DNA of 64,000 nt from Phoma sp. XZ068 (taxonomy: Eukaryota; Ascomycota; Dothideomycetes; Pleosporales; Didymellaceae): assembly GCA_004835665.1 (NCBI GenBank), contig RBKR01000012.1, positions 1,116,001 through 1,180,000 of the forward strand, in the 5' to 3' direction. Each line of letters opens with the position of its first letter. Position 1 is the stretch's first letter. Shown here one piece after another: positions 1-10,849 of the stretch. The position numbers were made by a program, and so were the translations under genes. The notes beneath the pieces were generated by a model. The model was not told the origin of the DNA and searched no databases. It worked only from the letters and a program-made list of their open reading frames with translations.

Positions 1-13
1 GTGAACCACCACA

Positions 14-878
14 ATGGCCGAAGACAATCCAGACGTACCTGCAGGGAAGAAGCGATTCATTCCTCTGGGTAAGACAACACCACGCAAACGAACACATCAA
101 CGCTGACATGTTTCGGCAGAGAACAATCCCGAAGTAATGTCCTCACTCATGTACAAGCTTGGCCTCTCGGGGAAGCTCGCATTCCACGATGTCTTCAGCA
201 TCGATGAGCCTGAACTGCTCGCCTTCGTGCCTCGGCCCGCGCATGCCCTGCTTCTTGTCTTCCCTGTCAGTGAGACATACGAGAAGTTCCGTCGCGAGGA
301 AGACAAAGATAAGCCCGATTATGAGGGCCATGGCGCCGAAGAAGAGGTGGTTTGGTACAAGCAGACCATTGGAAACGCCTGTGGGTTGATCGGACTGCTT
401 CACGGCGTGTCCAACGGAGCAGCCCGAGCAAACATCCGTCCGTACACCTACCTCATGCGCACGCCCTACCTCGACACCGGCTAACAGATATGCAGAACCT
501 GACTCGGACCTGGCCAAGCTCATCCGCGATGCCATCCCGCTGAAACCAGCCGAACGAGCCGATCTGCTTTACGAGTCCGCTGCCCTCGAGAGTGCTCACC
601 AAAGTGCTGCCGGTGGCGGCGACACCAGTGCTCCAGCCGCCGAAGACCACGTTGATCTCCACTACGTCTGCTTCGTCAAGTCAGGAGACAATAACCTATG
701 GGAGTTAGACGGCCGAAGAAAGGGCCCTCTCAACCGCGGCAAGCTCGCCGCTGACGAAGATGTGCTTAGCGAGAAAGCCCTTGACCTGGGCGTACGCAGC
801 TTCCTTAAGCGCGAAGCAGAGGCTGGAGGCGGCGATCTTCGCTTCAGTCTCATCACGCTCGCTGAGTCGCTGGATTAG
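14..878 (+). CDS. Ubiquitin C-terminal hydrolase (UCH / peptidase C12)
   Basis: Cysteine protease that removes small adducts from the ubiquitin C-terminus (UCH-L3/Yuh1 family). Model: join(14..68,120..437,496..878), 251 aa, close to the usual 230-250. The catalytic Cys is about residue 106 in QTIGNACG, with the oxyanion Gln six residues before it. The catalytic His is about 180 (DLHYVCFV) and the Asp about 196 (LWELDGRRKGP), so the whole triad is present. Intron 1 is GTAAGA..CAG; intron 2 (438-495) must use the second AG (TATGCAG) to restore the PDSDLAKLI frame. The ATG at 14 has a good context (ACAATGG) but lies at the window edge, so an upstream exon cannot be excluded. Confidence 0.93.
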
Positions 879-1424
879 AAGCCCGCGGATGAGACACTTC
901 GCGAGATCCACCTTCTCGCAGGATATGCCACTGCCCGTATCAACAAGCTTTTACCTAGCATTGCTGTGGAGCAAATGCGTCCGACTGAATATCAAACTAT
1001 ACTCGGGCCCCCTTTGCATCAAATTGAAACATGGCTTGCAACCTGGCATTGTCAAAGGCCCGCGACAGAACAGCTTGGGATGGTGATGCCATCTGTATAG
1101 CTCGGAACCACAGACTCTGAAGACAAGGGAATGGTGGAGATCGAGCGCTTCTTGGACAAAGCATTTCTAGAAAATACGAGAATCATGTCTCAGTGAGGTA
1201 TGTCGGCAGGGCCATTCAGCCTCCCAGTGCAGGCCACTGTCGCTCGTCTCACATGCTTTCGGGGTTTGCCCCGTTTACAAAGATGCGCGTCATTGCAAAG
1301 CGCACCGTTAAGACAACGCTCACTGGAATATTTCTCTCCACTTCTGCGCTTCAGTACAAGTCTTCTCATATCTCTGTAATACAACCGGAACCGGTCTCCC
1401 CGAGGAGGCTACAAGACGACTAAT
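879..1424. other. Intergenic spacer, UCH to receptor gene
   Basis: No coding exon, RNA gene or repeat recognised. It should hold the 3' UTR of the UCH gene and the promoter and leader of the receptor gene. Short open frames here are chance-length. Confidence 0.5.
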
Positions 1425-3354
1425 ATGATTGAAGCTGGTAGCGCGTGTTTGTATCAATCTTCTTCCTCACACGCCCCCTTTCCTACCTCGATGGGGCTCC
1501 TTCCAGGTTCATACACACTGGTGCTTTTCCTTTTTGCCCCTCTGATCTCATCTTTTTCCCTAAACCCAGTATCGATGACAGATACGAACAAAGCGAAAGA
1601 ATATGGACTTGGAACGGCCGCACTTGTTTGTACCATCCTCAGTCTACTGGCTTCTGTGCTCTGCATGTACTGGTTCTGTCGGATAGAGAAGCGATTTCGC
1701 CATAGGTGGGCTATTTTTACATCCTCAGATGAGAGACTGACATTTCGTAGATTGATCATGATACTAATATATGGTGACCTCATGCGCGGAACATGGCTCT
1801 TTGTGTTTGCTATCATATCGTTGGCTCGCGGAACAGTCAGAACTACGAGTACCTTCTGCCAAGTCAGCGGTTTCCTGGTACAGTATGGAACGCAAACAAG
1901 TGGTCAGTGATATTGTCAGACTATTACACTATCTGACGCAACGCCCAGACTATGCTGTCCTAGTGATGGCCCTACACAGCGCAGTGCAGGTCTTCTACCC
2001 ATCAACGTTAGTCAGCTCGGACGGGCTTTACCCCTGCCGTCGATACGTCTACGTCGGAGCCTTTGCCGTTCCAGTTTCCATGGCTGGGTTGGCCTTCATT
2101 AATCCCGACCATGCGTATGTATCCCAGGGCGCGTTCTGCACGCTTCCCATCCGGCCATTTTGGTATCGATTGGCTCTTACCTGGGTTCCGCGCTATATTA
2201 TCGTTCTTGTGATTATCGGGCTTGCTATAGCAATCTACGCTCACGTGGGCTTCGAGTTCCGTGCATACAACAATGCTGATGCAAGCTTCCAGAGCTTAAA
2301 GACCTCTGATGGCTCGAATGCGACCCAAGACGATGCGCAAAATGAGGTGAAGATGGAAGATATCACGTTTGAGCTCGAGACCATGCAGCCTCGGCCACAA
2401 CCAGCACGGCGGAAATCATCGATTGGACACGGCGTCTTTACATCCCAGCGCCAGGCATCATCTGCACCTGCCCTTAGTCCTTTCACCACATATGATCCCT
2501 ACGCCATCTCCTTTGCCAGTGCCACAGCATCCCGCTCCCTTCCAGGAAGTACCCTTAATCTCATCCGCACTTCCACCAACCCTACCCGCCCAGTGCTCCT
2601 TGCAATCCCCTCCGGTCAAAGCATCACAGCGCCCATTTCCCCACGCGACCCAACACCGCGCTCGCGTGCCGGAGTCAACAATGAAAGCAACACCGAGCCC
2701 ACAGCTGCACCATCATCGCCAAGCTCGGCTCGCACGCCTACCCAATCCTCCCCGGCGCAAATCCGCCTGGTCAAACACCGCCAGCGCATACACCGCCAGC
2801 TACGCTTGATGTTCATCTACCCGCTCGTCTACACATTCATGTGGCTCATTCCATTCGCCATGCACTGCATGAACTACTGGGACAAATGGGCCATAAATCC
2901 CGTCGACTTTCTGCGCGTGGGAAGCAGCATATGCATCACGCTCATGGGCTTCGCCGACGCTCTCATATTCTCCATTCGCGAGAAGCCGTGGCGCAGTATC
3001 AACGGGTGTGACGGCACGTTTTGGGGCAGCTTTGTTATTGCCAGACGCGGAATAGGTGATGAGGAGGGTGATGGGGTGGGGAGTGAGGCGCGGCCGAGTG
3101 TTAGTGGGAGGACTAGGGGCAGTCAGAGTTATAGGACAAGTGCGAGTGGGGATTTTGCGCGGATGGCGGCTGAGCAGGCGCGTGCCAGATTGGATTTGGA
3201 GAGGGGGGAGAGGATGAAGCAGTTGTGTAATCAGCCGATGGTGCGGCAGAGTAATGATAAGGGGGGTGAGGGAGTGGAGCTTGAGGGGTTGAATGTGGGC
3301 TGTGGTAAGGAGGGGCAGGTGCATGATGATAATGAGTTGGAGGACGTAAAATGA
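1425..3354 (+). CDS. Git3/Gpr1-type G protein-coupled receptor (carbon sensing class)
   Basis: Plasma-membrane receptor resembling fungal class III GPCRs (Gpr1/Git3, GprC/GprD), which couple nutrient or oxylipin cues to the Galpha-cAMP-PKA pathway. Model: join(1425..1902,1949..3354), up to 627 aa. About seven hydrophobic segments are seen: two before the 46-bp intron, three at about residues 161-257, and two at about 445-503 (RLMFIYPLVYTFMWLIPF and the following segment), separated by a long Ser/Pro/Thr-rich third loop of about 190 residues. That architecture, with TM6-TM7 forming a Git3 C-terminal domain, is typical of the class. The tail is charged and low in complexity. In-frame ATGs also occur at 1491 and 1575; the 1575 start (MTDTNKAKEYG), just before TM1, is quite possible. 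The ligand is unknown. Confidence 0.82.
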
Positions 3355-3498
3355 ACCATAATCGTGGATTTAATCTGGGAGGCGTCGTCGTTATCTACTT
3401 CACAATGCATTGTCTGTGGCCGTCGTCATCCTTCTCTAGTCTATATATGCCTTGCAGAAATGCAATCCTTTCAAACCGCCATGTCATCTAACCTTCAC

Positions 3499-4479
3499 TC
3501 AGAACTCTTCCACTACAACCTCCCTCCCCTCCTTCAACGGCAGATATATCTTCTCCCACAGCTCACTCCGCTCGCCCAAATGATAGCTCAGACTCACATC
3601 CGCCAGACTTGCATTCTCATCGCCAGCCATCGTATCAAGCTGGGAGATGATATTCTCCAACCCCAACGCCTTCCCCGTGGCCTGCGTGGTCCCCGCCTCA
3701 AGCGCAACATGCACAATATGAATATGGAAATGATAATACGTCGGCTGATAATGCACATACAACTTCAACTGATCCGTATCCAGCTCCGGGTACAACTTCA
3801 CCGTCGCATCGAGCATCCTATCACGCATATGCCTGACCCACTGCGCCTGGCCCTTCTTCAAGTCGCGCACGCTCCAGATATCCCTGCGCTCCACGATGCC
3901 GAGTAAGTGCAAAGACTCGAGCGTTTTGCGGTCCCAGTTTAGGTCTGGCAGGAGAAGGAAGCCCGACGTGCCTGACTCGCGGTAGATGACGTCTTCCTGC
4001 TCTTTGAGGCCGTCGAGGATGTTATAGACCCATTGCAGTGTGCCTTTTTGGTGCTGTGCTGCGATGTACAGGCGTACGTAGCGGGAGTAGATTTCTGGCG
4101 TTTCGTGTACGATTCGCAGACCCTGCTTTTCGTACTTCTTGATGTGCTTTGCGGTGCATGGGTAGATGAGGTTTAGCTTGTAGTCCGGGGTGCAGGTGGA
4201 ATCAGACGAGGGGTTGCTGTTGGCGAGGAACCAGGCGTAGATGTCGTTGGCGCCGAGATTTTTGATGTTGCGGAGTGAGGTGGAGAAGCTCGAGAGGGTT
4301 GTATCTGAAGTGTCGAATGCGGCGCGCTCGGCGATTAGGAGAGCATTTTGCGAGTCGATGGTGCCGAGGAGGGAGATGCGACGGCCAGCTTGGTCTGAAT
4401 TCAGGAGGCGTGTGAGTTTGAATTTGGGGATCAGAGATTCTACATGGGCAGCCACGTCCGGGGGTGTTGTCGAAGTCAT
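3499..4479 (-). CDS. DCS1: Scavenger mRNA decapping enzyme DcpS (HIT family)
   Basis: Hydrolyses the m7GpppN cap left after 3'-to-5' mRNA decay. Single exon of 326 aa, the usual length. The C-terminal half contains the HIT triad (about residues 250-262, YYHFHIHIVHV), the histidine cluster that carries the covalent m7GMP intermediate. The N-terminal half is the swapped-dimer domain, with the cap-binding region around WVYNILDGLKEQEDVIYRE. The divergent neighbour is the DNA polymerase delta subunit gene, about 570 bp away. Nothing looks broken. Confidence 0.95.
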   Translation of the reverse strand: MTSTTPPDVAAHVESLIPKFKLTRLLNSDQAGRRISLLGTIDSQNALLIAERAAFDTSDTTLSSFSTSLRNIKNLGANDIYAWFLANSNPSSDSTCTPDYKLNLIYPCTAKHIKKYEKQGLRIVHETPEIYSRYVRLYIAAQHQKGTLQWVYNILDGLKEQEDVIYRESGTSGFLLLPDLNWDRKTLESLHLLGIVERRDIWSVRDLKKGQAQWVRHMRDRMLDATVKLYPELDTDQLKLYVHYQPTYYHFHIHIVHVALEAGTTQATGKALGLENIISQLDTMAGDENASLADVSLSYHLGERSELWEKIYLPLKEGREVVVEEF

Positions 4480-5049
4480 AGTTTGAGGTTGTGGAGAGGC
4501 TTGGTGTAGGTCAACTAGCAGATGAAGGCCAATTGGATGATTGAATCTGGCCTACAAATAGTTAGAACTTGCTCGTGATGCGTAGGGTGAGCTTTTCAAG
4601 CATGAGCAGAGTTCAAAAGATGTTCTTGATCCAAAAAGCGAGTTCAGAGTATCGTGACGTTTGATGCGCGTTCTGTTCACACTTCTGCTGCATGCTGAAA
4701 AAGAAAAAAGGAATGCCCCACGTTAGAGTATATAGCGCATGGGACCCCTATGATGTCTTAAAAATAGTTGGGCTTGACTTGCCTTTTGTTTGGACGAGTA
4801 ACAGCAATGTTTAAGCTGACTGAGATTGACGTTCGAGCTCGTACTGAAAGTGGCTGGTGAATTGCCAATTCACGTGCTCGCGTGAGAGCGCGCATCACCT
4901 CGCCAACCGCAAAGACACGATTGGCGAGACGCCAAGACAGCCTTGCGTCACTCCTACAGCTGCACCATTGACCATACCGCGTCGCGCGCAACCAGATTAC
5001 CGCAATACATTCAGATATCGCATTCAGAGAAACCGCCGTATCATTCAAT
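4480..5049. promoter_or_regulatory. Divergent intergenic region, DcpS / POLD4
   Basis: A 570-bp spacer between two genes reading away from each other, so it must hold both promoters and leaders. No clear TATA box was recognised. Some GC-rich, CGCG-containing stretches occur at 4870-5000, upstream of the POLD4 start. Confidence 0.5.
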
Positions 5050-5705
5050 ATGCCACCGAAGCGACGAGTATCCGGCCCTGCGGCCAGGTCGCAGCAGTCG
5101 ACCCTCGCATTCCACGGAGGTGCCAACAAAGTCACGAAGCCTAATACAAGGGCGCAGGATGGAAAGAAGGACCTCGTTTCAAAAAGCGCAGCCAAGGCTG
5201 TCAAACTAGATGTCATCGATCTTGAGAACGTCGAAGAAGCGAAACCTACGACGGTTGAGGCCGACATCATCGATCAAGTCGAGAAGGAAGTCGCGGCGCA
5301 GAAGGCGGAGAGGAACGCAGAGGATGAAGCTGCCAGGTGTATAACAGATGCTGCTATTAAGAAGTACTGGGCTGCGAAGGAGAAGCAGAGACTAGCCCCC
5401 AGAGTACACCAGCATGATTTAAGCTTGCATGAGAAGGTACTGCGGGAGTTCGACATGAGCGCGCAGTATGGCGTAAGTCACAGGTCATTGAGAGAATGAG
5501 GTTGACTGAGCTGACGGACTGATAGCCTTGCACTGGTATCGCACGACTGAAGCGCTGGAAGCGTGCGCATCGTTTCGATCTCGACCCTCCCATTGAGGTG
5601 CTCGCTGTTCTCCTGAAGGAGCAAGAAAGCGCCAAGGATAAGCTCGCAGTCCAGCGATCTCACGTGGATGAATTGTTGAACACTAGAACTGAAGTGGAGA
5701 TATAA
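5050..5705 (+). CDS. POLD4: DNA polymerase delta subunit 4
   Basis: Small accessory subunit of replicative polymerase delta (human p12, fission yeast Cdm1). Model: join(5050..5472,5526..5705), 200 aa. The conserved C-terminal block spans about residues 142-180 and includes CTGIARLKRWKRAHRFDL and an LDPPIEVLAVLL helix, diagnostic for the family. The N-terminus has a basic patch (PPKRR) and QSTLAF, a plausible degenerate PCNA-interacting box. The middle is a charged Glu/Lys/Ala-rich helix. The 53-bp intron (GTAAGT..GATAG) falls just before the conserved block. Absence of this subunit in budding yeast and presence in filamentous fungi is known for the family. Confidence 0.88.
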
Positions 5706-7384
5706 GGACGTCGAGGTCGCTTCTGAGCGTGATAGCGGGATGCCTAACGGGCAACGTGACGATTAAGTTTTATGTATTGTTTGGAGTTTGGGAGTTATAG
5801 TGGCGGGTTTCAACATCTACAAGCACTGTTTCCTGGGCGAACACGGTAGCACGAATTTTGTAGGTTAGCCAAGGTTGCACGCGAGCTATGGTCGAGAGGT
5901 CGAGGTGTTTCTTCCTTCTCAACAGTTTAGAAGGACAATGAAATGATCCTCACACCATCTTCCATCGCCCATCACAGCACCCAGGCAACGAGTGGTCGCC
6001 AGGCTGTTTTCAATCTAAGATGATCGCCCGGCGGCACAGATTTACGTCAAGGCGCATCCACCCACGGGCGGCCATGTGCAGGCGTCGCAGGCAAAGGCAT
6101 CCCAAACTCTAAGGCTGGCTAACATGGCCGGACGATCCCTGGTCTGAATTCGGTCGTAGGAAGTCCTCCCGCAACACCGGCATGTCTTTGGGGTGCGGGG
6201 TTGCGCCAGGGTCAGCATCAGATTACGCTTCCTTCAATGCCGCTTCGCATGGTTTACTTTTTGCAGTGACATGCGTCGTTTGGAAGTCGTGTGCGCTCGC
6301 CGTGACTTCTCGGCTTTCACGAGGAGGCTCCAACGCAACGGTCAAAAGGCGGGGTCGATCGACGCACCCTGTTGGCGGTTTGGAGGAGCCCAGAGCTTCA
6401 TAGTGCTCAGAATGTGGCGAAGGAGCATGCGGCTGCAGATGTGGGGTTGCTGGTGTGAGGGATCCGCATGCGACTGGCGCACTAACCTGACAGCCCGATT
6501 CCACGCTGCCGGCGGAGCTTGCAAGTGGGGCCTCAGGCCAACGCTTCGGCGTGCCGAGTGGAGTGTGAAGCCTGAACGAACCGATGGCCCTCGAGGCTAC
6601 GCGGCGGTTCCACTTGGGAATGCTGGGGTTCGATATCACAGACCCACTCGCTTTATCGCTATCTTCGGCAGAGCTGGCACTCTTCCAAGTGCTGCCGAGG
6701 AATCTTGGTGAGAACAGCTGTCTTGCGTGCGAAGAGGGCTATTTTCGCAAAGGGTGCCTTTGCGCTGTCGCTCGCGAACCAACAGCAGACCTCTGTGTGG
6801 ACAAGCGTGCATGTGGCTTGCAGATGCGACCGAGACTGGGTCAGTCTGAGCGTCGCCTCTTGGGTGCTGCAGGCGGGGGAACCACTAAACACCTAGGATA
6901 CCATTCCGTTGTGCAACCACCATTACCCTCTTCTTCGCCCTCCCGTTTCTCTTTCTTCATTCTTCACATCCGATCAATTCTTTGTGCACTTCGCTTCTAC
7001 CACATATTTTGTCAACATGCGCAGTGCTTCTGTCGTCGCGCTGTAGACTTGCACTTTCCGAGTGAGCCGCTCTTGCTATCCCCAGCGTCCCACCGTTGAT
7101 CAATCGCTACTTCCAAACATTGGGCACATCTTCACATCTCAGGCCGTGAGTCAACACTCCGTTGCGTCTTTATCCAACACCTGCAGCCAACATTGGAACG
7201 ACATTGACTGTTGATGGTGGTAGAACCGCTATCAGTCCACCACTTGCACCCCGCAATTAGTGCTGCTCGGCCCTTGCACTACCCAGATTCGGCCAATTGA
7301 CCTAGTTTAGGAAGGGCAGACCGGCCTTATCAGCACATTGCGTCGCGTGCCTTCAACTGCATCGTCGACAGCTCAATTGCAAGC
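5706..7384. other. Long intergenic region upstream of PPS1
   Basis: About 1.7 kb with no convincing gene. Open frames up to 172 codons at 6190-6710 occur on both strands in GC-rich sequence and lack any recognisable domain, so I treat them as chance. The stretch from about 6900 is pyrimidine-rich and probably contains the PPS1 promoter and leader. Confidence 0.45.
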
Positions 7385-9488
7385 ATGGCTGCTGCAGTGG
7401 CAAGGGCACCGCCTATGCCTGGCTGCAATTCAACACCTTCGCACCTATCTCTCAACACGTCGTCTCGCGGCGCTCCTGCTCCAATCCCCAACAAGCACAT
7501 CCCAGTATGCTCACCAGGTGGCATCCCAGTAACGCCGCCAGCATCCCCACCGCGAGACGATGTCTTCGTTGAGACAGCCTCCATCACATATCCACCGGAG
7601 AAGCACTGCACAGTGTTCTGTAATGAACCGCCGGTGTACACAATTACTGCCGATCGAATGGCAGAGGCTTTGGAGTTTATGGCGACGCAGCCACTACCCA
7701 ATCCAGAGCAGGTTTTTCCGTGGCTTCATGGTCTGCATGCTGAGAACCAAATTCAACTGGCTTTCTTCGCTTCTCGTCGCAAGGCCGCTCGAAAGATTCC
7801 CAATTGTATTCGCAGCCTGACTGTTGTCAAGACAGGTGGAGACTTAACCGCATCGAAGCTAAAGGGTGCAATTGCAGCGGATGAGATTCTCTGCTCAGAT
7901 TCAGACGATACGCCTACGTTCATTGAGTGTGACCCCAAGGATGGTTTCTCTGTGCGTAACTTCCAAATTCAGGCGTGCAAGTTGGCTATGGTCTCGGATA
8001 TCATCATCTATGGTGACCAGAAGACACACCCCAACGACACCATTGCTCTTGCCAAGATTATCTCCCAGGCTCAACGGCAGTACGAAGCCCGCAATGGCCT
8101 CCCCAGTGGCTTGTTCAATACGTTCATGCTCTCAGATTCATTCGGCAGTGTGCAAGAGAAACACCCAGAGCTTGTTGCTATCGATCATACAGGTCGCGTG
8201 ACCGGCAACGTTGTTGACTTCTTTTACTGGGAGCGATACGAGATGTGCGACATGTCAAAGGCATCTGAGATCAGCAGCAACGTTTTCTTGGGACCCACAC
8301 CTGATCCTACACTTCATGCAGACTGTTTGGGTGAAGACGCATACGATGTGCTTATCGAAGCAACAGACCTTGCACACGTGCCTGAATCACGCTCGTTGAG
8401 AGCTCTGCGCATGTCCATGGACAAAGTTCAACGCAAGTCAGCATTGCACATGGAGTTCCCCTCCTCTGGCAGTATTATGCCACCTTCCTGGTCTCACACA
8501 GAGGTCGATGGTTTGATGGAGACTTGTCGGTGGATGTACGAGCTCGCCAACCCTCAAGAGATCCGTCGATCGAAGCGCAGACGTAGTGACGACGACGACG
8601 AAGCAATTGAGCTAGACGATATTGCTGTACCACGCAAATTCCTTATCCATTGCACAGACGGTTACACAGAGACAACACTTCTCGCCCTAGCGTACTTCAT
8701 GTACGCGGAAGGCCTTCCGGTTCACGACGCTTGGATTCAGCTGCACCGAGAGAAGGGTCGCAACTTTTTCGCGTATCCATCTGACGTTGCACTCCTTACA
8801 GCAATCCAGCCACGTATCTTGCAGGAATCCCCCAAATTCAGCCAGAGTGTGTTCAATCTTACTGAACCACAGTGGCTGTCCAAGATTGATGGCAGTCTTC
8901 CCAGCAGGATCCTACCATACATGTACCTTGGCAACCTCGGTCACGCGAACAACCCAGAGTTGCTCAGAGAACTGGGCATTACAAGGGTCTTGAGTGTCGG
9001 TGAAGCACTGTCCTGGCCTGAGGGCATGAAAAAGCAACTTCAATGGCCTGAGGAGAACTTTTTGATGGTTGATCGAGTCCAAGATAATGGCGTTGATCCG
9101 CTGTGGAGTGAGTTCGAGCGATGCCTGAAGTTCATCGAAGCTGGAAAGGCCGCTGGTGAAGCCACACTTGTCCACTGTCGTGTGGGCGTGTCTCGGTCTG
9201 CAACGATATGCATCGCCGAAGTCATGAATGAGATGGGATTGTCTTTCCCTCGTGCCTAGTAAGTATCTCCGTGCCTATACTTCAACAGCCTCTAACGTGA
9301 TATCTAGCTGTTTTGTCAGAGCACGAAGACTAAATGTTATAATCCAACCGCATCTTCGATTCACTTACGAGCTTCTTAAGTGGGAAGAGTATCAGCGTCA
9401 GCGACGCAATGAGCCTCTTCGCCGCGAACTCGAATGGGCTACTGTCGCGCGTGAGATCGCGTTGATGAACAAGCCCTACTCGAGATGA
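7385..9488 (+). CDS. PPS1: Dual-specificity protein phosphatase, PPS1 type
   Basis: Tyr/Ser/Thr phosphatase related to budding yeast Pps1, which acts in S-phase control. Model: join(7385..9258,9308..9488), 684 aa. The C-terminal DSP domain carries the P-loop HCRVGVSRSAT at about residues 597-607, with the Cys nucleophile at about 598. A general-acid Asp is likely in DRVQDNGVDPLW, about 40 residues upstream. The large N-terminal region (about residues 80-480) holds a second DSP-like fold: IHCTDGYTET near 420 resembles a P-loop in which the nucleophile Cys is kept but the following pattern is altered, as in other Pps1 proteins. An acidic run follows a KRRR patch at about 400. A 49-bp intron splits a conserved Tyr codon in AYCFVRARRLNVII. 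Start context is AGCATGG. Confidence 0.9.
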
Positions 9489-10849
9489 CCTAACGGCTAA
9501 TTTGCGATATGACTTACGATCAACATGTGTACGATCACTAAACCTGCGAAACCTACAGGAATGGGTACGAAGGCTTTCGTTACTACACCGAGTGATTTTG
9601 CGGCGTTTTACGATTTCTGCATGCCTTTTTCTGTCTACATACGCACTGCGTGTTTACGATATTTCTTTCTCTGGGATCATTAAATTTTCAAGATTTCGGC
9701 CACACCGCTCAGTTGGCTCATCTGGATGTCTGCCATTCTTGTTCCATCTTCTGGATGTAGATGGGATCTCGGGCAGGTTCATGGGCGTCATCTATACGTG
9801 TATGTTCATTAAATGGGCATTGGGTCGAGATACATTACACGGCGTTTCTGGGGTTCATGGTAGGCTTCGGCGAATATATCCAGCCGATCAGATGCAGCAG
9901 GCTTTTAATTTTTTGAGTTACTTCGACATTTATGATTGATTGTTATCCTTGAATCACATGTCACAAACATTGTCTCACTCTTCGATCCGAAGCAATCATC
10001 GTACCATCAGCCTGAGCGAAACTTTGATGGTGGCAACAGTGCATTCATCTAACGTCTCGTTAACACCAGCTTTGGATACTGCCGCCCTCGGACTTCTCAT
10101 GGACTTTTCCTTCAAATTCCCCACTCTCACCTCCCTCCAGTATGACAGGTCTTAACTAGCTCGACATTGTCCTCACTGAGAGGGGCCTTCTACGTCCCGG
10201 CCGCACAATCGGTAGACACCTCGGCAATGGACCCTTGTTTCGCTCCACGTACGCGGATTCGCTTAATGGGGTGCGGAATCTCGGTCTAGGCTTACTTGCA
10301 CGCTTGCGCGGGGGTAAAGTGAGTTATGAGGGCGTGGCTCGGTGTGACTAAGTGTCTGTGAATTGCTGAGAGGGAGTAACGGGAGGGGAGGTGGAGTGCG
10401 GAGGAAATTCGGCGTTCGGTTGGCGACCATCGGTTGTGTATGATTCCACAAAGCGCAGCGTCACTTATGATAACCTCGAAATAATAGCTTTTGCTTGATT
10501 CATGTATTTGATGTTCGGTGCTGATACACGCTATCACAATGAACTAGAGTCTGAAAGATTGTCATGGTAGATATTACGCCTCTATTTACCCCGAGGCTGG
10601 AAAGAATGTAGATAATCGTGGGTTCTACATGCAGTGCCCACAACTCGAGAAATTATACATTGTCTTGCGTCTCGAAGCAGTCAGGTATCTCAACGTAAAA
10701 AACAACTATCACGATGTCACTCCTCTCCGCGCCGCCCCGCGCCGCGTCCTACTCTACCTCTCCCCGCCACCCCTCGCCTCGTCACCCTCCCCCTGAGCTT
10801 CCATGGTTGAACTCATTAGTTAGTTCAACCCAAGGAAGCTCAGTCGTTG
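9489..10849. other. Intergenic region between convergent PPS1 and TAO3
   Basis: About 1.36 kb holding the 3' UTRs of two convergent genes. Open frames here, such as 9502-9939, look like non-coding sequence. The only structured element recognised is the hairpin at 10794-10842. Confidence 0.5.
10794..10842 (-). terminator. Stem-loop just downstream of the TAO3 stop codon
   Basis: Inverted repeat read directly from the sequence. The outer stem is TGAGCTTCC (10794-10802) with GGAAGCTCA (10834-10842). The inner stem is GGTTGAACT (10805-10813) with AGTTCAACC (10822-10830). The two 9-bp stems are separated by a 2/3-nt internal loop and close on an 8-nt loop. It begins 7 nt past the TAO3 stop codon, so it would lie in that gene's 3' UTR. 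Terminator or 3'-UTR function is inference. Confidence 0.5.

Noticed and set aside
6182..6711. Overlapping open frames on both strands (up to 172 codons)
   Set aside because: GC-rich, stop-poor sequence opens several frames at once; none shows a domain or coding-like composition.
9502..9939. 145-codon frame after PPS1
   Set aside because: Composition and position fit the PPS1 3' UTR; no domain or splice support.
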